DNA of 64,000 nt. Source: Tribonema minus (taxonomy: Eukaryota > Sar > Xanthophyceae > Tribonematales > Tribonemataceae). Both the position numbers and the translations under genes were made by a program. Shown one piece after another: positions 37,301-49,300 of the stretch (position 1 is the stretch's first letter; each line of letters begins with the position of its first letter). The notes beneath the pieces were generated by a model. That model did no database searches, was not told where the DNA came from, and worked only from the letters and a program-made list of their open reading frames with translations. The stretch spans positions 248,001 through 312,000 of the forward strand of contig JAFCMP010000124.1 of NCBI GenBank assembly GCA_017506865.1. The letters run 5' to 3'.

Positions 37301-38655
37301 GCCATTGAGGAGCATTTCACTGGCCCCTGGCAGCTAGTAGCTCCGTACGGTGACTCAGGGCTTTCTTTTCAATGCCAAATCATGGGCACGCGCATACGCG
37401 AGACCACCGCGCATGTTGAAAACATGAAGCCATGTCACCCCAGACCTGCGCGACTTGACATTGAGGGAGTACATGCCCTCCTGGACTCCGCGCAACTGCA
37501 ACAGCTGGACCCTGACCAGCGATTGTGCCAGATACTAGACCGCAGAGCTGATGAGGACGGCGGCTGGGCATGCAAGTGGCTGGCGCGCGATGGCACTACT
37601 TCAGAGTGGGTGCGCAAGAAAGAGCTTGTAGAACTGTTGTTCATACCACCATGGGTGCTGGACACTTTTCATGCTTTGCATGAGCTCAAGCACCAAGGCA
37701 ACGTTCCCGCATATGCTGAGCGTCACCTTCCTCGCGAAGGTCGCACGCTGTCCAAAGATGCTGCATTGCTGCGATATCCTTGCGGCACACAAGTGGTCCG
37801 GCAAGTCAATGATGTGCCAAACTCGACTGACTACTTGTGGGGCCAGGTACGTGACTTCGCGCAATCCCGCTTGCGTGTACGCTACTCTGATGGCACGTGG
37901 GAGGACTTAACGTCTTCTGAAGTACGGGCTGCTAAGCTCATGGCCGAAGGCGTGCGCAACAGCGTAGGCTAGCGCGTCCGCGTAACGAGCCAGAACCTGT
38001 TTTAGCGCTGACCTGCCTGTTAATGTAAGAGTGATCGTGAGTCCATGCTTGCCAACCGACTTTGGACCACTCTATGTTGGCCAAGTTCTCCGCTACCGGT
38101 TCCCTTCTGGATGGAGCCGCGGCGTCTTGCTTAGGCTTGTATCCGCCAAGCGCGATCGTGGAGAGTTCACTTTTGATGTGGAGTTCCCCAACACGCGAGG
38201 AGAAAAGCCTCTAGAGAAGCGTTTGAAGCTCAGAGCCGAATGTTACCGTGATGACGCTCGAGCTGAACCTTTATCCTGGAATCTCATGCTGGCACGCGAG
38301 CTCGCCGAGGAGCCGCTCAAGGCCGACATACAAATTGATTTGCCACCTGCAAGTCACGAGACTGGGAACACTAGACCCCAAAAACGCCTGCGCAAATGTT
38401 GAATCGCGTTGAACTCGCACACGTGGTGCGAAGGAGCGGTGAAGCATTGGTGTTGCCCCTGAAGCCGTGTTGAGCTCGCGCGCCTGGCGTGAAGGAACGG
38501 TGAACGGTGACACACCCTAGACCTAGACAAGACAAGAACCTGGCTGTGATGCGACAGAACAGACGCCTTGCTGAATATCAAGTGTCATAAAACGTCGACT
38601 TCCGCGCACCAGTCTAGTGGGCGCCGGGGACGGCGGCCCTTTCAAAGAAGAGGGA

Positions 38656-39037
38656 TGATACAAGTTCTCCGTTTTATGCTACAAGCAGCATGAAATGCCA
38701 GGAGCTCTGGAAGAAGAAGACCGTTCCCTGGACCGGTACTTCAACTTCAAGAACCTGTGCCAGCACAAGAGGATCAAGGCTTTTTTTTGCTCACACACAA
38801 GTGTCCTAGACACCTGAGCAAGCTACAAGAGATCATCCTAGCTGGGGGACAACAAGCCTTCTGGAGCTGAGCCATATCATACTCTGGGCTCATCCCTCTT
38901 CTCCAGCCATGTCCACAGAGGTGTGTCTTGCTTGCTTCCACTGATGTTGCTCTGCAAGTTTGGCTGCTCTTTGATGTCACTAGCAGTTCAGCAGCTCTAC
39001 TGCTCAAGGCATAGTCCCAGGCTGCATTGCTGTATCA
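38656..39037 (+). repeat. 3' LTR
   Basis: Direct repeat of 33,965-34,345, about three differences. It is preceded by the purine tract AAAGAAGAGGGA. Confidence 0.95.
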
Positions 39038-39450
39038 GAATGTGTGTGTGTTTCACAGGGCTTTGTTGACGAGTAAAGGACCGCATGGCAAGCCAATTAA
39101 CGTTGCTCTTTGTGCGGTGCTTTCACTTAGTATGTACGGCACAGTTGGCTTGCCACTGCATGTGGTATCTGCGTCAGGTGCACACACTAGAGGCACCATG
39201 CCATGATGGCCTGCTCTGGCAAAGGGATCATTCGAAGTCATAGGATCATTCGAAGTCATGGTGAGAATAACTCTTGCCATGGCACTTACTATGGCATGCT
39301 GGTTAATCCCTCGAAACGAGAGCTTTCTCGCCATGACAGCAATGCACAACATCATTCAAGATAATTGAAGGTAACGCTGCGCACTTGTCGGGACATCCAT
39401 GTGTTCCCAGGGATACTGCTGTGCAGGTCATGCTGTGCAGGTCATAGATG
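39038..39450 (+). repeat. R1 repeat, copy A, right part
   Basis: Continues R1 beyond the LTR element and matches 44,461-44,858 with few differences: GGCTTTGTTGA, GCATGGCAAGCCAATT, a doubled GGATCATTCGAAGTCAT, and CACTTGTCGGGACATCCATG. No coding role is recognised. Confidence 0.88.
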
Positions 39451-41541
39451 TATCAATAAATCACTTTTGAGATGCAGCATTGAAGGCAGATGTGGCGCAC
39501 TTGACAAGTCCAGGTCGTTGACTCTAACACACACTAGTAGTGCATGTACATGTGCGTACGCAACTCGAAGTTTGTTTGAGGGCCTTGAAGTGCAGGTCTA
39601 TACCATTGTAGACATTGTGCCCGCCGTCACCCTTGCGTTCCGCATCCCCGCCGGTGCAATGCAACAAATGTGCAAAATCTGTGAGTGAGCAAGTTCCACG
39701 CCGTGCACAGGTATACTTCATCGGTGTACTCAAATCACCTACCACGCCGTTGGGAAGGGGCAGGTGGTTGCACGTAGAGCAGAAAGGCTTTGCGATGTGT
39801 GTTGATACTTAGATAATATTAATCACTCGCGTGCAGCATCAAAGGCAAGGACAGCATCGAGGGCCTCAGATAGTAAGATTGGTTGCATGCAAATGCAGCA
39901 AGGCATATATGTGAACAGTAGTAAGCCCAACTGTTACCTTTGCATGAGCCAACGAAATGTGAAGGAGAGACTGCGGTTGCACTGGTCAGAAAGGCTTTGA
40001 TGCAAATGCCTCATGTTCCACTAACGATAGTCAGAGTGATCCGATCCCATAGAGTAACCCTGACCGCATGCAGCTGGTAATTTACGCACCCCAATGCAAC
40101 GCCAAAAAGCAGACAATGGACACAGCGGTTAATGATTTGCAATATATTTCACTGCGGTGACGCTGCTCCTGTTCGTGGGGTACTTCCAAACACGACCTCT
40201 AATGGATGTTGCTGCGCTTGTAGTGCTTCCGAGCTGCCTGCAGACAAACGACAATGTGAGAGTGGTTCTAATCAATCACAGTTCATCTGACAGGTGGTCC
40301 ATGACCCTCCCTTGGAAAGGGGGCACTTCAGCTAGGTTGGCTAACCAAACTGCAATCGCTTGGGGCGCAAATGAGGCGACCGTAATGAACCTCACTTGGC
40401 TATGCAAACGGCACTTTGCTTGGGGCGCAAATGAGATGACCATAGTGACTAACAGGTACTGTCGTGACCTCAGTGCACGTGACCCGGGTTGCTATGCATT
40501 GCTGTGCTCATGGCAAGCATTCTAGATGACGTCTCAGTGAGTCTCGCTCGTATGCCAAAAGCAGCCCAGATGATGCAGATACCTGCACAGCGTTTTGGGT
40601 TACTCAACATGATATCACACATCACAAGAAGACACCCGTTTCCTGAAGGAGTGGGGGACCAGTAATTTTGCCGGACTGAGCAATGTGACAGCCTCTTACA
40701 AAATAAATTCAGCACGTGGATAGCGGAGTTACACATGGCAATGCTTTGTGAAGCAAACCTCATGGAATATAATGCACTAGGCTACCACTTGCCGGCGATG
40801 GACGTGTATGCATGACACTCGAGCCAGCTGATGATCAAGCCAGCTGATTGATCATCGGCCAAAGCATGCATATACAAGGACACCAACTTGCCTACGGTTA
40901 TGATAATGGAGGATATGTGCTGTCACAATAAGGACACCACGCTTGTATCATGACAACGGGGGATATGTGCCGTCACTCGTACACATCACGAGAGCCCTGC
41001 CTCCCAGTACTGACGGTTTATCAACAGTATACAACGAAAAAGTATGAGCAGGTACAGCCTCATGCTCCGGGCCGAGGTACATACCTGTTCCTTGGCCATT
41101 TCAGCGCACTATGCCACAGTCGCTGCCTCTCCCCTGCCAGATTGAGCCCCTCGTGAGCGCAAATCCTCTCACGCCAGCAGTCACTGTAGGTGTCCTGCCG
41201 TTCCGGTCCCTGGCCTCCTGTAGTGATTGGTTCAGCATGGGACACGAGGATGTAGGTAGGACAGAGAATCACAGGTGTGTGAGGGGTCGAGAGAGTGGGC
41301 AACTTGTAGATTACATCATGCAGCAGCCTCATGGTAAACGTGAATGCGATCCGTGGTCAGATTACCACGGAGCAATCAAGCGAGATGGCCATGTGTCCCT
41401 GCTGAAGATTGTCAGAAGAATTTGACGCGATGCAGTTACGGATCAGGGTTCAACAGGAGCGCATCGCGCCATTGCTACGCCCAACTGCCAAAATGCCTCC
41501 GCATTTGCAAGCCCTCTTCCGCACTCAGGTGGTCCGCCGCC
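39451..41541. other. Repeat-rich stretch, no gene recognised
   Basis: Contains a 60-base tandem duplication near 40,359-40,445 (CTTGGGGCGCAAATGAG twice) and a looser one at about 40,870-40,975 (AAGGACACCA ... GGATATGTGC twice). Nothing else could be supported. Confidence 0.5.
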
Positions 41542-42583
41542 TTACCAGATAACACAGCATTGAGCTATAGGCAAGACCTGCTTGATCTCAGCTTTCAGAT
41601 AGTTACCTGCATCAGTGCCGCATGCAGCATGAGGTGGGCACCCGTTGGCCAACGCCCAGTGCAGCAACTCAGCGTACCCACTTTCTGCAGCCGCTTTGCA
41701 GGTCTCCGAGTCCGCCCGTTTGTACGGGCCCACTGAAGGATCTCCAAATGGCCGCCCTGCGCTGCCGCCTTGCATGTCTCTGCATTCCATGGGCAGTCGT
41801 TGGCTCGAGCCCACTGCAGCACCTCCAGGTGCCCCCCCTGTGCAGCCGAGCTGCATGTCTCTGCATGCCACGGGCAGCCGTTGTCATGCGCCCACTGCAG
41901 TACCTCGAGATGTCCATGTTCTGCAGCGAAGCTGCACACACGCTCGTCCCATGGGCAACCATTGGCTCTGGCCCACTGCAGCACGTGAAAGTGGCCCCCG
42001 CGTGCGGCGAGCACGCAAACAAACTCAGATGATAAGTACCATTACTGTAAGCCCACTGCAGCACGTAAAGATAGCCTGCGGCTGCGGCGAACGTGCATAT
42101 GTCCTCGGAGGAGAAAGGGCACCCGTTGGCACCAAGCCAGTTCAGCACCTCCCAATTCCCGGCATGTGCAGCTAAATACCATGCTGCGACATCCCAGGCG
42201 CAGCCCTCGGCACGAAGCCACTGCAGCATCTCAAGTTGCCCGCAAGATGCAGCGAAAATGCAGTCATCCTCTGTTAGTTGCAGGTCAACCTGTGAGCGAA
42301 GCCGGCGCAGGCCGTCGATGTCGCCGCAGCGAATGCATGATGTCTGCGCCGTCTGAGGCCGCAGACCGTTGTGCACGGCCCATTCGATGAGCTTCACGCT
42401 GGCAACAGCTTCTACGGCCAACGTCAAATGCTGCTGCTGCTCGGTCTCGTTGGCGCTTCTGAAAAGCCGGCATGTGCTTCGGATCATGAGAGATGGGCGC
42501 AGGAAGGCCAGAATGTGCTGGACTAGCGATAGATCCGTTAGCGGATGCGTATCTGTTGCCTGCATCGCCTTGGGCTGCTGCAT
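41542..42583 (-). pseudogene. F-box/ankyrin-like repeat gene, copy 2, broken
   Basis: Paralogue of the gene at 32.8-33.7 kb: the same start MQQPKAM, F-box-like LSLVQHILAFLRPSLMIRST, then about eight ankyrin-like units (GHLEVLQWAHDNGCPW and similar). The frame changes near 42,030 and again near 41,715, so it is a pseudogene or badly called. Its last frame runs past the copy 1 stop to 41,542. An upstream ATG at 42,640 is also open but is not shared with copy 1. Confidence 0.8.
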
Positions 42584-44304
42584 CGTCTCTTGTTGAGTAA
42601 AAAGAGAAGGAAGAAGCGTTGCCTGTGAGTTGAACTTCATGAGTTGAACTTGAAAGGCCGCCGGAGCCTGGGTCGTAGATCAGACCCAGACCCAAGGGGG
42701 GGGGTTTGTGTGCGGCTGAGCAACGTGCTATACATCAGCACTTGACTCTCTTGTCAAAAAAGGCGTGTATGTTAGAAAGTGTGTCATGCAGAGCATATTG
42801 CGTATAGGCACAATATTATTCGCGACGGCTCCCATGGCAGAGCATCCCATCCCACCCAACCACAGCTACCACTACGACGACTGCATACCCTCCCCCTGCA
42901 GTTGCAGAAGTCCCAGCAACTGCTGCACTGTAATCACACTCCAGCACACATGTCCGCCCTCAGCTCGCGGGCGATACTTCAGCGCCATGGTGGTTGCAGC
43001 AAGCACCACAATATGGTGCCGTCACAGTTAGGTCCGGCAAAGCTGCTGCTGCCGCTGCTGCTGGCAAGCGCGCAGGCTTAACGCACTCCAGGCCCTTCTT
43101 GTATCCTGATACGGGCAACACTCCAAAGGAGTGGTAGCAATCATGGGCGCCATTAATCTATAGGCGCCTCTGCTGCAGGTGCGGAACGAAGGTCCTGCTG
43201 CTGCTGGTGCTGCTGCTGCCAACGAGTCCACAAGCGCGCTCCAATCCCTAGCGCTGCCCTGAGCGATGCTGTTGCTAGCAGCAATCCCACAAGCGCGCAC
43301 CGGCCCCTGTCTCTGTCCTCCACATCCGGGCAACACTCCAGGGGAGTGGATGTATGTAGCAATCCTGGGCGCCAACAGGATAGTGCCTCTGCATGCCGCT
43401 GCCGACACTCCAAACGCGCTCTACTTCATAGGTCCATCCTGAGCTGCCAGCGCAGCTGCAGCTGCTGCTCGTCGATCCCACAACCGCAACCCAAACTCCG
43501 TCGTCTGCTTGTGAGCAACGAAGTTATGGGTGTGCTGCTGCTGGTGCTGCTGCTGCTGTTGGTGGTGCTGTCGGTGCTGGTGCTGCTGATGCTGCTCCAG
43601 ACGCTGCTGGTATTGCTGCTGCGGCTTCTGGCATGGCTGGTGCTCCAACAACTCCGTAAGCGCGCCAACCTTCAGCACCGTCCTGAGCCTGCATTGCTGC
43701 TTTCCACAAACGCGCTCCAGCCCCGAGCTGCGGCCTCCGCATGCACTGCAGCAGAGTAGCCATGGCCATCCTGGGCGCCAACAGGCGCCTGCACGGAGGT
43801 CGGTCACAGGTACCGTGCTGTCCTCTTCTAAAGTGCAGGTGCGGGCCATCGCTGTGGCCACCCAACCTCGCTTAGCCTGCTTGCGAGCTGCTTCCTGCTC
43901 AACTGCACACCTTGGGCCTGCATGACGGTGACCGCAAGGCCTGCGAGGCACTGCCGGCGAGCCTCTAAGATGAGCACTTGCTGATTACAACCGCGGCCGA
44001 CCGTGTGACACGTGACAAAAGGACACGCGTCACCCAGTGAATTTGTGCTCTCTGAGCCCATCCACGTGTCAATGAAAAAGCCACGTGGCCCGTTTCACCG
44101 CCTAAGAAATCCGGCTTTTTCCCTCGTGCCGAGGCACGCGGTGGCCGCAGACGGCGGCGACCCCAGAATAAATTTTCCAGTCCCCTAAGCTTTCGCCCAA
44201 GCCCCATCCGCCAGCGCCTCTCGGCCTGCGTCGCTAAATCGTGCTGCACACCAACACGTTTCCAACTTACGACGGAAGCCTGGGTCTACGACCCAGGAAG
44301 TTTA
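42584..44304. other. CAG/CTG-rich and imperfect tandem sequence between ankyrin copy 2 and R1 copy B
   Basis: Between 43,080 and 43,830 a loose unit recurs: GGAGTGG.. GCAATCCTGGGCGCCAACAG and CACAAGCGCGCTCC, with CTG-triplet runs at about 43,195-43,220 and 43,538-43,625. On the minus strand the unit repeatedly reads GARLW. The stretch is bordered by two similar palindromes, CCTGGGTC..GACCCA near 42,667 and CCTGGGTCTACGACCCAGG near 44,279. No gene can be supported. Confidence 0.5.
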
Positions 44305-44858
44305 GAGTTCGCGCCAAATCGCACCTCAGTCGCACGAGACGTGGTGCTCATCTACAGATTCTACATTTACCCCACAAATAATCATGTGCTCATCACAGAA
44401 CAACATGGCGGGCAAGTGCGCAAGCAACTTGCCAGTAAAATGTATGCGTGGTGTCACACTGGTGTGTGTGTGTGTGTTTCGCAGGGCTTTGTTGAGGAGT
44501 TAAGGACTGCATGGCAAGCCAATTGACGTTGCTCTTTGTGCGGTGCTTTCACTTAGTATGTACGGCACAGTTGGCTTGCCACTGCATGTGGTATCTGCGT
44601 CAGGTGCACACACTTGAGGCACCATGCCGTGATGGCCTGCTCTGGCAAAGGGATCATTCGAAATCATAGGATCATTCGAAGTCATGGTGAGAACAACTCT
44701 TGCCATGGCACTTACTATGGCATGCTGGTTAATCCCTCGAAACGAGAGCTTTCTCGCCATGACAGCAATGCACAACATCATTCAAGATAATTGAAGGTGA
44801 CGCTGCGCACTTGTCGGGACATCCATGTGTTCCCAGGGATACCGCTGTGCAGGTCATC
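44305..44858 (+). repeat. R1 repeat, copy B (uninterrupted)
   Basis: Full-length copy of R1 matching 33,826-33,964 plus 39,038-39,450. At the position of the LTR insertion it reads GCGTGGTGTCACACTGGTGT, serving as a near-empty site. Confidence 0.88.
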
Positions 44859-46286
44859 GATGTAGCTCGAGCCTGATGAGTTGAAGTTTAGAGTGAGTTG
44901 AAGTAATGCCACGTCAGTGTCTGCTCATGAGCGCCAGAGCTCAGCGCATGCGCGAGACCGTGGTGTTTATCTGTATTATACCCACATATGATCAATGACA
45001 CGTGGCCTCCAAAATACAAGATAATGATCTTCAACGGCGGGCGTCATACCAATGAAACCCTAATCCAAGTAGTGCAAGCTATGGTGAATGTTCAAAATGT
45101 GGCAATGGTGTCGTGTGTGTAGGTGAGCAGGTCATACTACGGTCAATCGAGCACGATTTGATGTAGGTCATGCATCACCAGTGACTAATCAGGAGGCGCG
45201 TCACGACCAGGCCATTGCAGTAAAGCACAGGCAGTGCTGCATTGTGTTTTGTTGTGCAGGCAAAATTTGGGGAATGTGAGAGCGTATGGCACAGCGACGC
45301 ACGTAGAACTCCTTTGCCAAGCCTACAACATGAGGACTCTGAGACTCAAGCAAATCTGCATGTGCCACAAGTGGTGGCCATCCGGTGATCCTTCTGTAGC
45401 TGGTTGCCCATGTGGCAGCTGCACATGACATTGTGCAATTTGAGGCTCCGATGCGTCCTCGGGTGACGCATCAACTGACGCATTCATGTCATTCTCATGT
45501 TGCGATGGCACACCATCAAAATGCTGGTGACAGCACAGACAGCACACATGCAGCTCACATTGCACATGCATTGACAAATTGACACACACCGTTGTGTGTA
45601 GTGCTGACCAATGGCATGTGTCGGTCCTTGCGCTTTTTTTCCGCATGCACAACTGAGGGTCTTAAAGGCGAGACACACAACATCAATGAGCATCAAGTCA
45701 CTACAGCTAGGTTGGGGCTAGCACCGCATATGCACTAGAAAATCGTCTCTGAGAATGGAGCAGGTTTGACGAGTGGAGGCGATCAAAATAATGCATACTT
45801 CGAAGTACTGCGTACCTACAAGACAGGCGGGACTTGTGCCGGTGTCAGAGGCCACAACATCTATGACACCAATGCAGATTCAACTGAATAATCAACGAAC
45901 AGCTGAACAGCGAGCTGCCATTGCCATTATGATAGCTTATTGCGCCTGCACTGGTGACAGTCAAGGCCATGCTGCATAGGATTGCGCTGCCGCCAGTCTA
46001 TCTGTGCACACACTGTCAGCAGCGGAGCTATACGCGCTCAGGAGGGTTTGACACGCACGCATCACCAAAGGCGACCAGCAACCAGGACAATGTCAAACTA
46101 CGACATGCAGTCTCACAACTGACCACCATGAAAGGCAAAATGACGTGCATTCTTCCAGCAGATGAACAGTGGCCCAGGGCAGGAAGGCACTTTGAAGGCA
46201 GGTTCTTCGAGAGATCTTCAGATAATAATGATCTGGTTTTATTGATGTTGTGGAGTCATGCACACTGCATTGTGGGAGGGCGCCAG
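44859..46286. other. Stretch downstream of the topoisomerase gene; no gene recognised
   Basis: Holds a partial third R1-like copy at about 44,880-45,010 (GAGCGCCAGAGCTCAGCGCA ... TGATCAATGACACGTGGCC) and otherwise no recognised motif. It should contain the topoisomerase 3' UTR. Confidence 0.45.
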
Positions 46287-46358
46287 TCATGCTGCGACAG
46301 CCTCAATTTCTCGTTGAAAGCGGGCTTTGTCTTCTCGTGCCATGGCCTCAAATCTGGC
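46287..46358 (-). CDS. Topoisomerase I exon w16, end of HMG box 2 (829-851)
   Basis: [23 protein letters not shown] then TGA. This is helix 3 of the second HMG box. Acceptor TTGTGCAG. Confidence 0.92.
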   Translation of the reverse strand, partial: ARFEAMAREDKARFQREIEAVAA

Positions 46359-49300
46359 CTGCACAATAAACAAACGAAGCATTTGCAGCAATAATCTTGT
46401 TAAAGACTGCACGTGTCGCATCAGCAGTGGCCAGCGTGGTCATTGTATTTGGCAAGGCGATTTTATGGATGTTCAGATTCATAAAGCACTGGCTTCAACT
46501 GGCTTCACGGGCACCCCATGAAGTATTATGGCATGCGCTCATCTTGGTGGTACTGAAACGATTCCAAGTCTTCCATCCAAGTAAACAACATCACACTGCG
46601 CAAGTGCGCAAGCAAAATGACGTGCCAGTCGTCAGGGGCATGCAGTGAAAGTAAGGGTCGTGTTAAATTGAGCGCTCAACCAGACCAAAATATACATCGA
46701 AGTATTCTGTGCGATGATTGCTATTGCGCGGCAAAGTTGGCTTGGCATTGCATGCTGGAAATTTGTGTGAGGTGTATACTTGAAGTAGAGCCGTCCTAGG
46801 CTTTGGCAAGTTTGAAGATTGACGAATACCGATGCTGTGGCAACTTCCTGCTCAAGGAAGTTGGGCATGCTTGTGACGTTTCTTGGGAAATCCTTCCTCA
46901 ATGCCTCAGGTGCCTGCTCTGCAAAGTCACTTACGGCGGCAGCACTCGACAGAAAAATTTTTCTCAACGTTAGTGTGGAAATTAGGGTAAGCGATAGGGT
47001 GAGGGTTACGTGACGCTGACCGCGCTTGATTATGGTAATCCACTGCTACACCACGCCCTCTATGCAGGCCACCACAACCTCCAGTGCTGCCAGCGGCTCA
47101 AGCCGACAAGCGCAGGATTCACAAGCTTGATTGGCAGATGCGAAATGGAGCGTCACAATCACCTTCTCTTCCGGCGTCGCCTCCTTCCACATGCGCGCTA
47201 TCGCCTTGAGGTCCACCGCCGCCCCTTCGGCGCCCGTCTCCTTGGCTTCCAGCCGTTTCGCGCTGCCATACAGTATGTATGCCGTGCGGGGGCTCTTCAC
47301 CCCCCCCTCGCCCCCCGTGCCACCCCCCCCACGTACTCTACCCCCGTTTGCCACCCGAATCTTGGCTGCCGGTCGTTTCGAGGGCTTGGCAGAGGCGCCG
47401 TTGACGCCAGTTGAAGTTGAACTTGATTGTGGAAGTTTGGCGAGCGCCGCCTCCATCTCCTGGGCCCACCGTAGCTTGTCTTCTGATGCCAGCGCTTCGT
47501 ATTTGGCCTGTCACAGTGACGCGTGAAGCGGGCAGTTTATATGTGTACTCGTGAATTTGCATACTTACGAAGTACATGAATGAGAAGCTGCAAGGGACGA
47601 CAGACGGCTGTGTGTAGCTTGAGTCATGTCACAACACAACATGTACAGCGGGCGGCGGCAGTACAGATTTGAGTTGCCCGTTTGACCGTTTGGCCATGGT
47701 AGTGGCAGTGCCCATGTGACCTCTAATCTCAGCAAGTCGTAATGGCTCATCCCAACACCTTACCAGACAACGAGAGTGCGTGTACAAGATTGTGCCAGGT
47801 TCATTCCTGTCACCCTCAGCTCCTAGTGTTATAGTTGTGAGTGTTGTGAATGCAGTGCGTTGGACACACACATGGACGCATTGACTCATTGTACGATTAG
47901 GACATGAAAGCATGAAAGCATGCAAACTGTACACTCGGGAGCGTGCAGATTTGCGAGATGTCTGTCACCACAGACTTGCACACACCGTACAATCACACAG
48001 GGCAATTTATGGTAGCAACAGCAGACCTGTTGAGACTGTGCATGGAGGCTCTATGCCTCACACCACAGAGCCTGATGTAGCAGGAACATGAGCATTCACA
48101 AGCTGCCATAGCTAATTATTGCACACTTGAGCTCTCAATTATGAGCCTCTGACACATGCCACCTGCCCCCACAGTTTGAGCAGTGGTGGGCTCAAGGCGA
48201 CTCACCTGTATCTCAACACGCTTGCACTCGGTACTTCATCATGGTCTTCAATTGTGCTTTGATGAAGACACTGCATATTTTCTGTCGCCACGCTTTACAA
48301 CTGCTGATGTATGTGCCCACACAAACTTGAAGAACTTCAAGACCTTTGCCACAAAGTCTTTCGAAGTGTGCCACCGCACCCGGTGACTGGTGTGCCAGCG
48401 CTGCCATGCTGACGCCGCCTGTGGTTACACTACCACCGCAATGCTATGATCTACCCGCCATGGCAGTGCAGCATCAGGCAAGCTGAGAGCTAGGGCAGCC
48501 CAAATTTGCACTATGGCCCATCAGCTGCTCATGCGATGCTGCAACAAAGCTGTTGCCACAGATGACACGTGTGCAACACAGGCGATGTCGTGTACGGCGA
48601 CCGTTGTCGTTCAGCATGCGCTGAGACTTGTGTGACAAGGTTGAGACTCTGGCTGCAATTCTTTATCTAAGCTTGCTCGCGCCTTGAGTGAAAAACAAAC
48701 AGTACTTGAAAATGCGTTTATAACCACACACCTTGACCTCCGGGGACGCTGCTTGCCATCTTGCTCCCAGCTCCTTGGCAATGTCGCCAACCTGGTTGCA
48801 CATCGCAGCAACAAGGGCAGGGAGAGGGAGGTCCAGAAGTTTTTTTGGCGCGCTCTAATGATGTCGGAAAATGTTCCTTTTGCACTAAAACGTCACAACG
48901 TGCATTGTAAATATGATGCGAAGTGCGCTTGACATGTGAACTGTAGTGAAGTGCCCATCACTGACGCATGCAGGCACATACATACAGGGCTGGCACTGTA
49001 GCATACATGAACACCGTGCCGCTGGGTCACGCAGTACCCTCTGGCACAGGCATGGTTTGCGTCGTTTCTACACCTGTTTGTGTGCTAGCTGACAGCCAAT
49101 GCAGGCAACAACGTGTACGCTTGTTCAAGAAGAAAAGCGAACAGCGACCAATACGCCATTCTGCCATGCCCATGAATACGTTATCATTGTGTGAACCCTA
49201 GTGAACTGGTGAAGGCAGGAAGCGGGAGAATGCAAACAACCCCAGCTCAAACTCTAGGAACACCACAAATAACCCGACCCTAAGCTTAACCTTATTCAGA

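Larger units (their letters stand above)
33965..39037 (+). mobile_element. Ty3/gypsy-like LTR retrotransposon, young, broken
   Basis: About 5.07 kb with near-identical 381/382-base LTRs that start TGATACA and end TGTATCA, flanked by a GAAT target duplication (33,961-33,964 and 39,038-39,041). A purine-rich tract lies just before the 3' LTR. Parts seen on the plus strand are a gag-like region (about 35.2-36.05 kb), a gypsy-type integrase with a zinc-binding N-terminus and a DDE-type core (about 36.1-37.0 kb), a chromodomain-like C-terminal part (to about 37.97 kb) and a small extra reading frame near 38.03-38.40 kb. Reverse transcriptase and RNase H were not recognised, so the copy looks incomplete, with at least two breaks. 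The LTRs differ at about three places, so insertion was recent. It sits inside an R1 repeat. Confidence 0.92.

Noticed and set aside
39053-39355. Minus-strand frame shared by both R1 copies, as a possible transposase
   Set aside because: The shared frame follows from the shared repeat; no catalytic motif or domain is visible.
42765-43951. Gln-rich or Leu-rich proteins in the CTG/CAG region
   Set aside because: Open frames occur on both strands because of the triplet repeats; no start, splice or domain evidence supports a gene.
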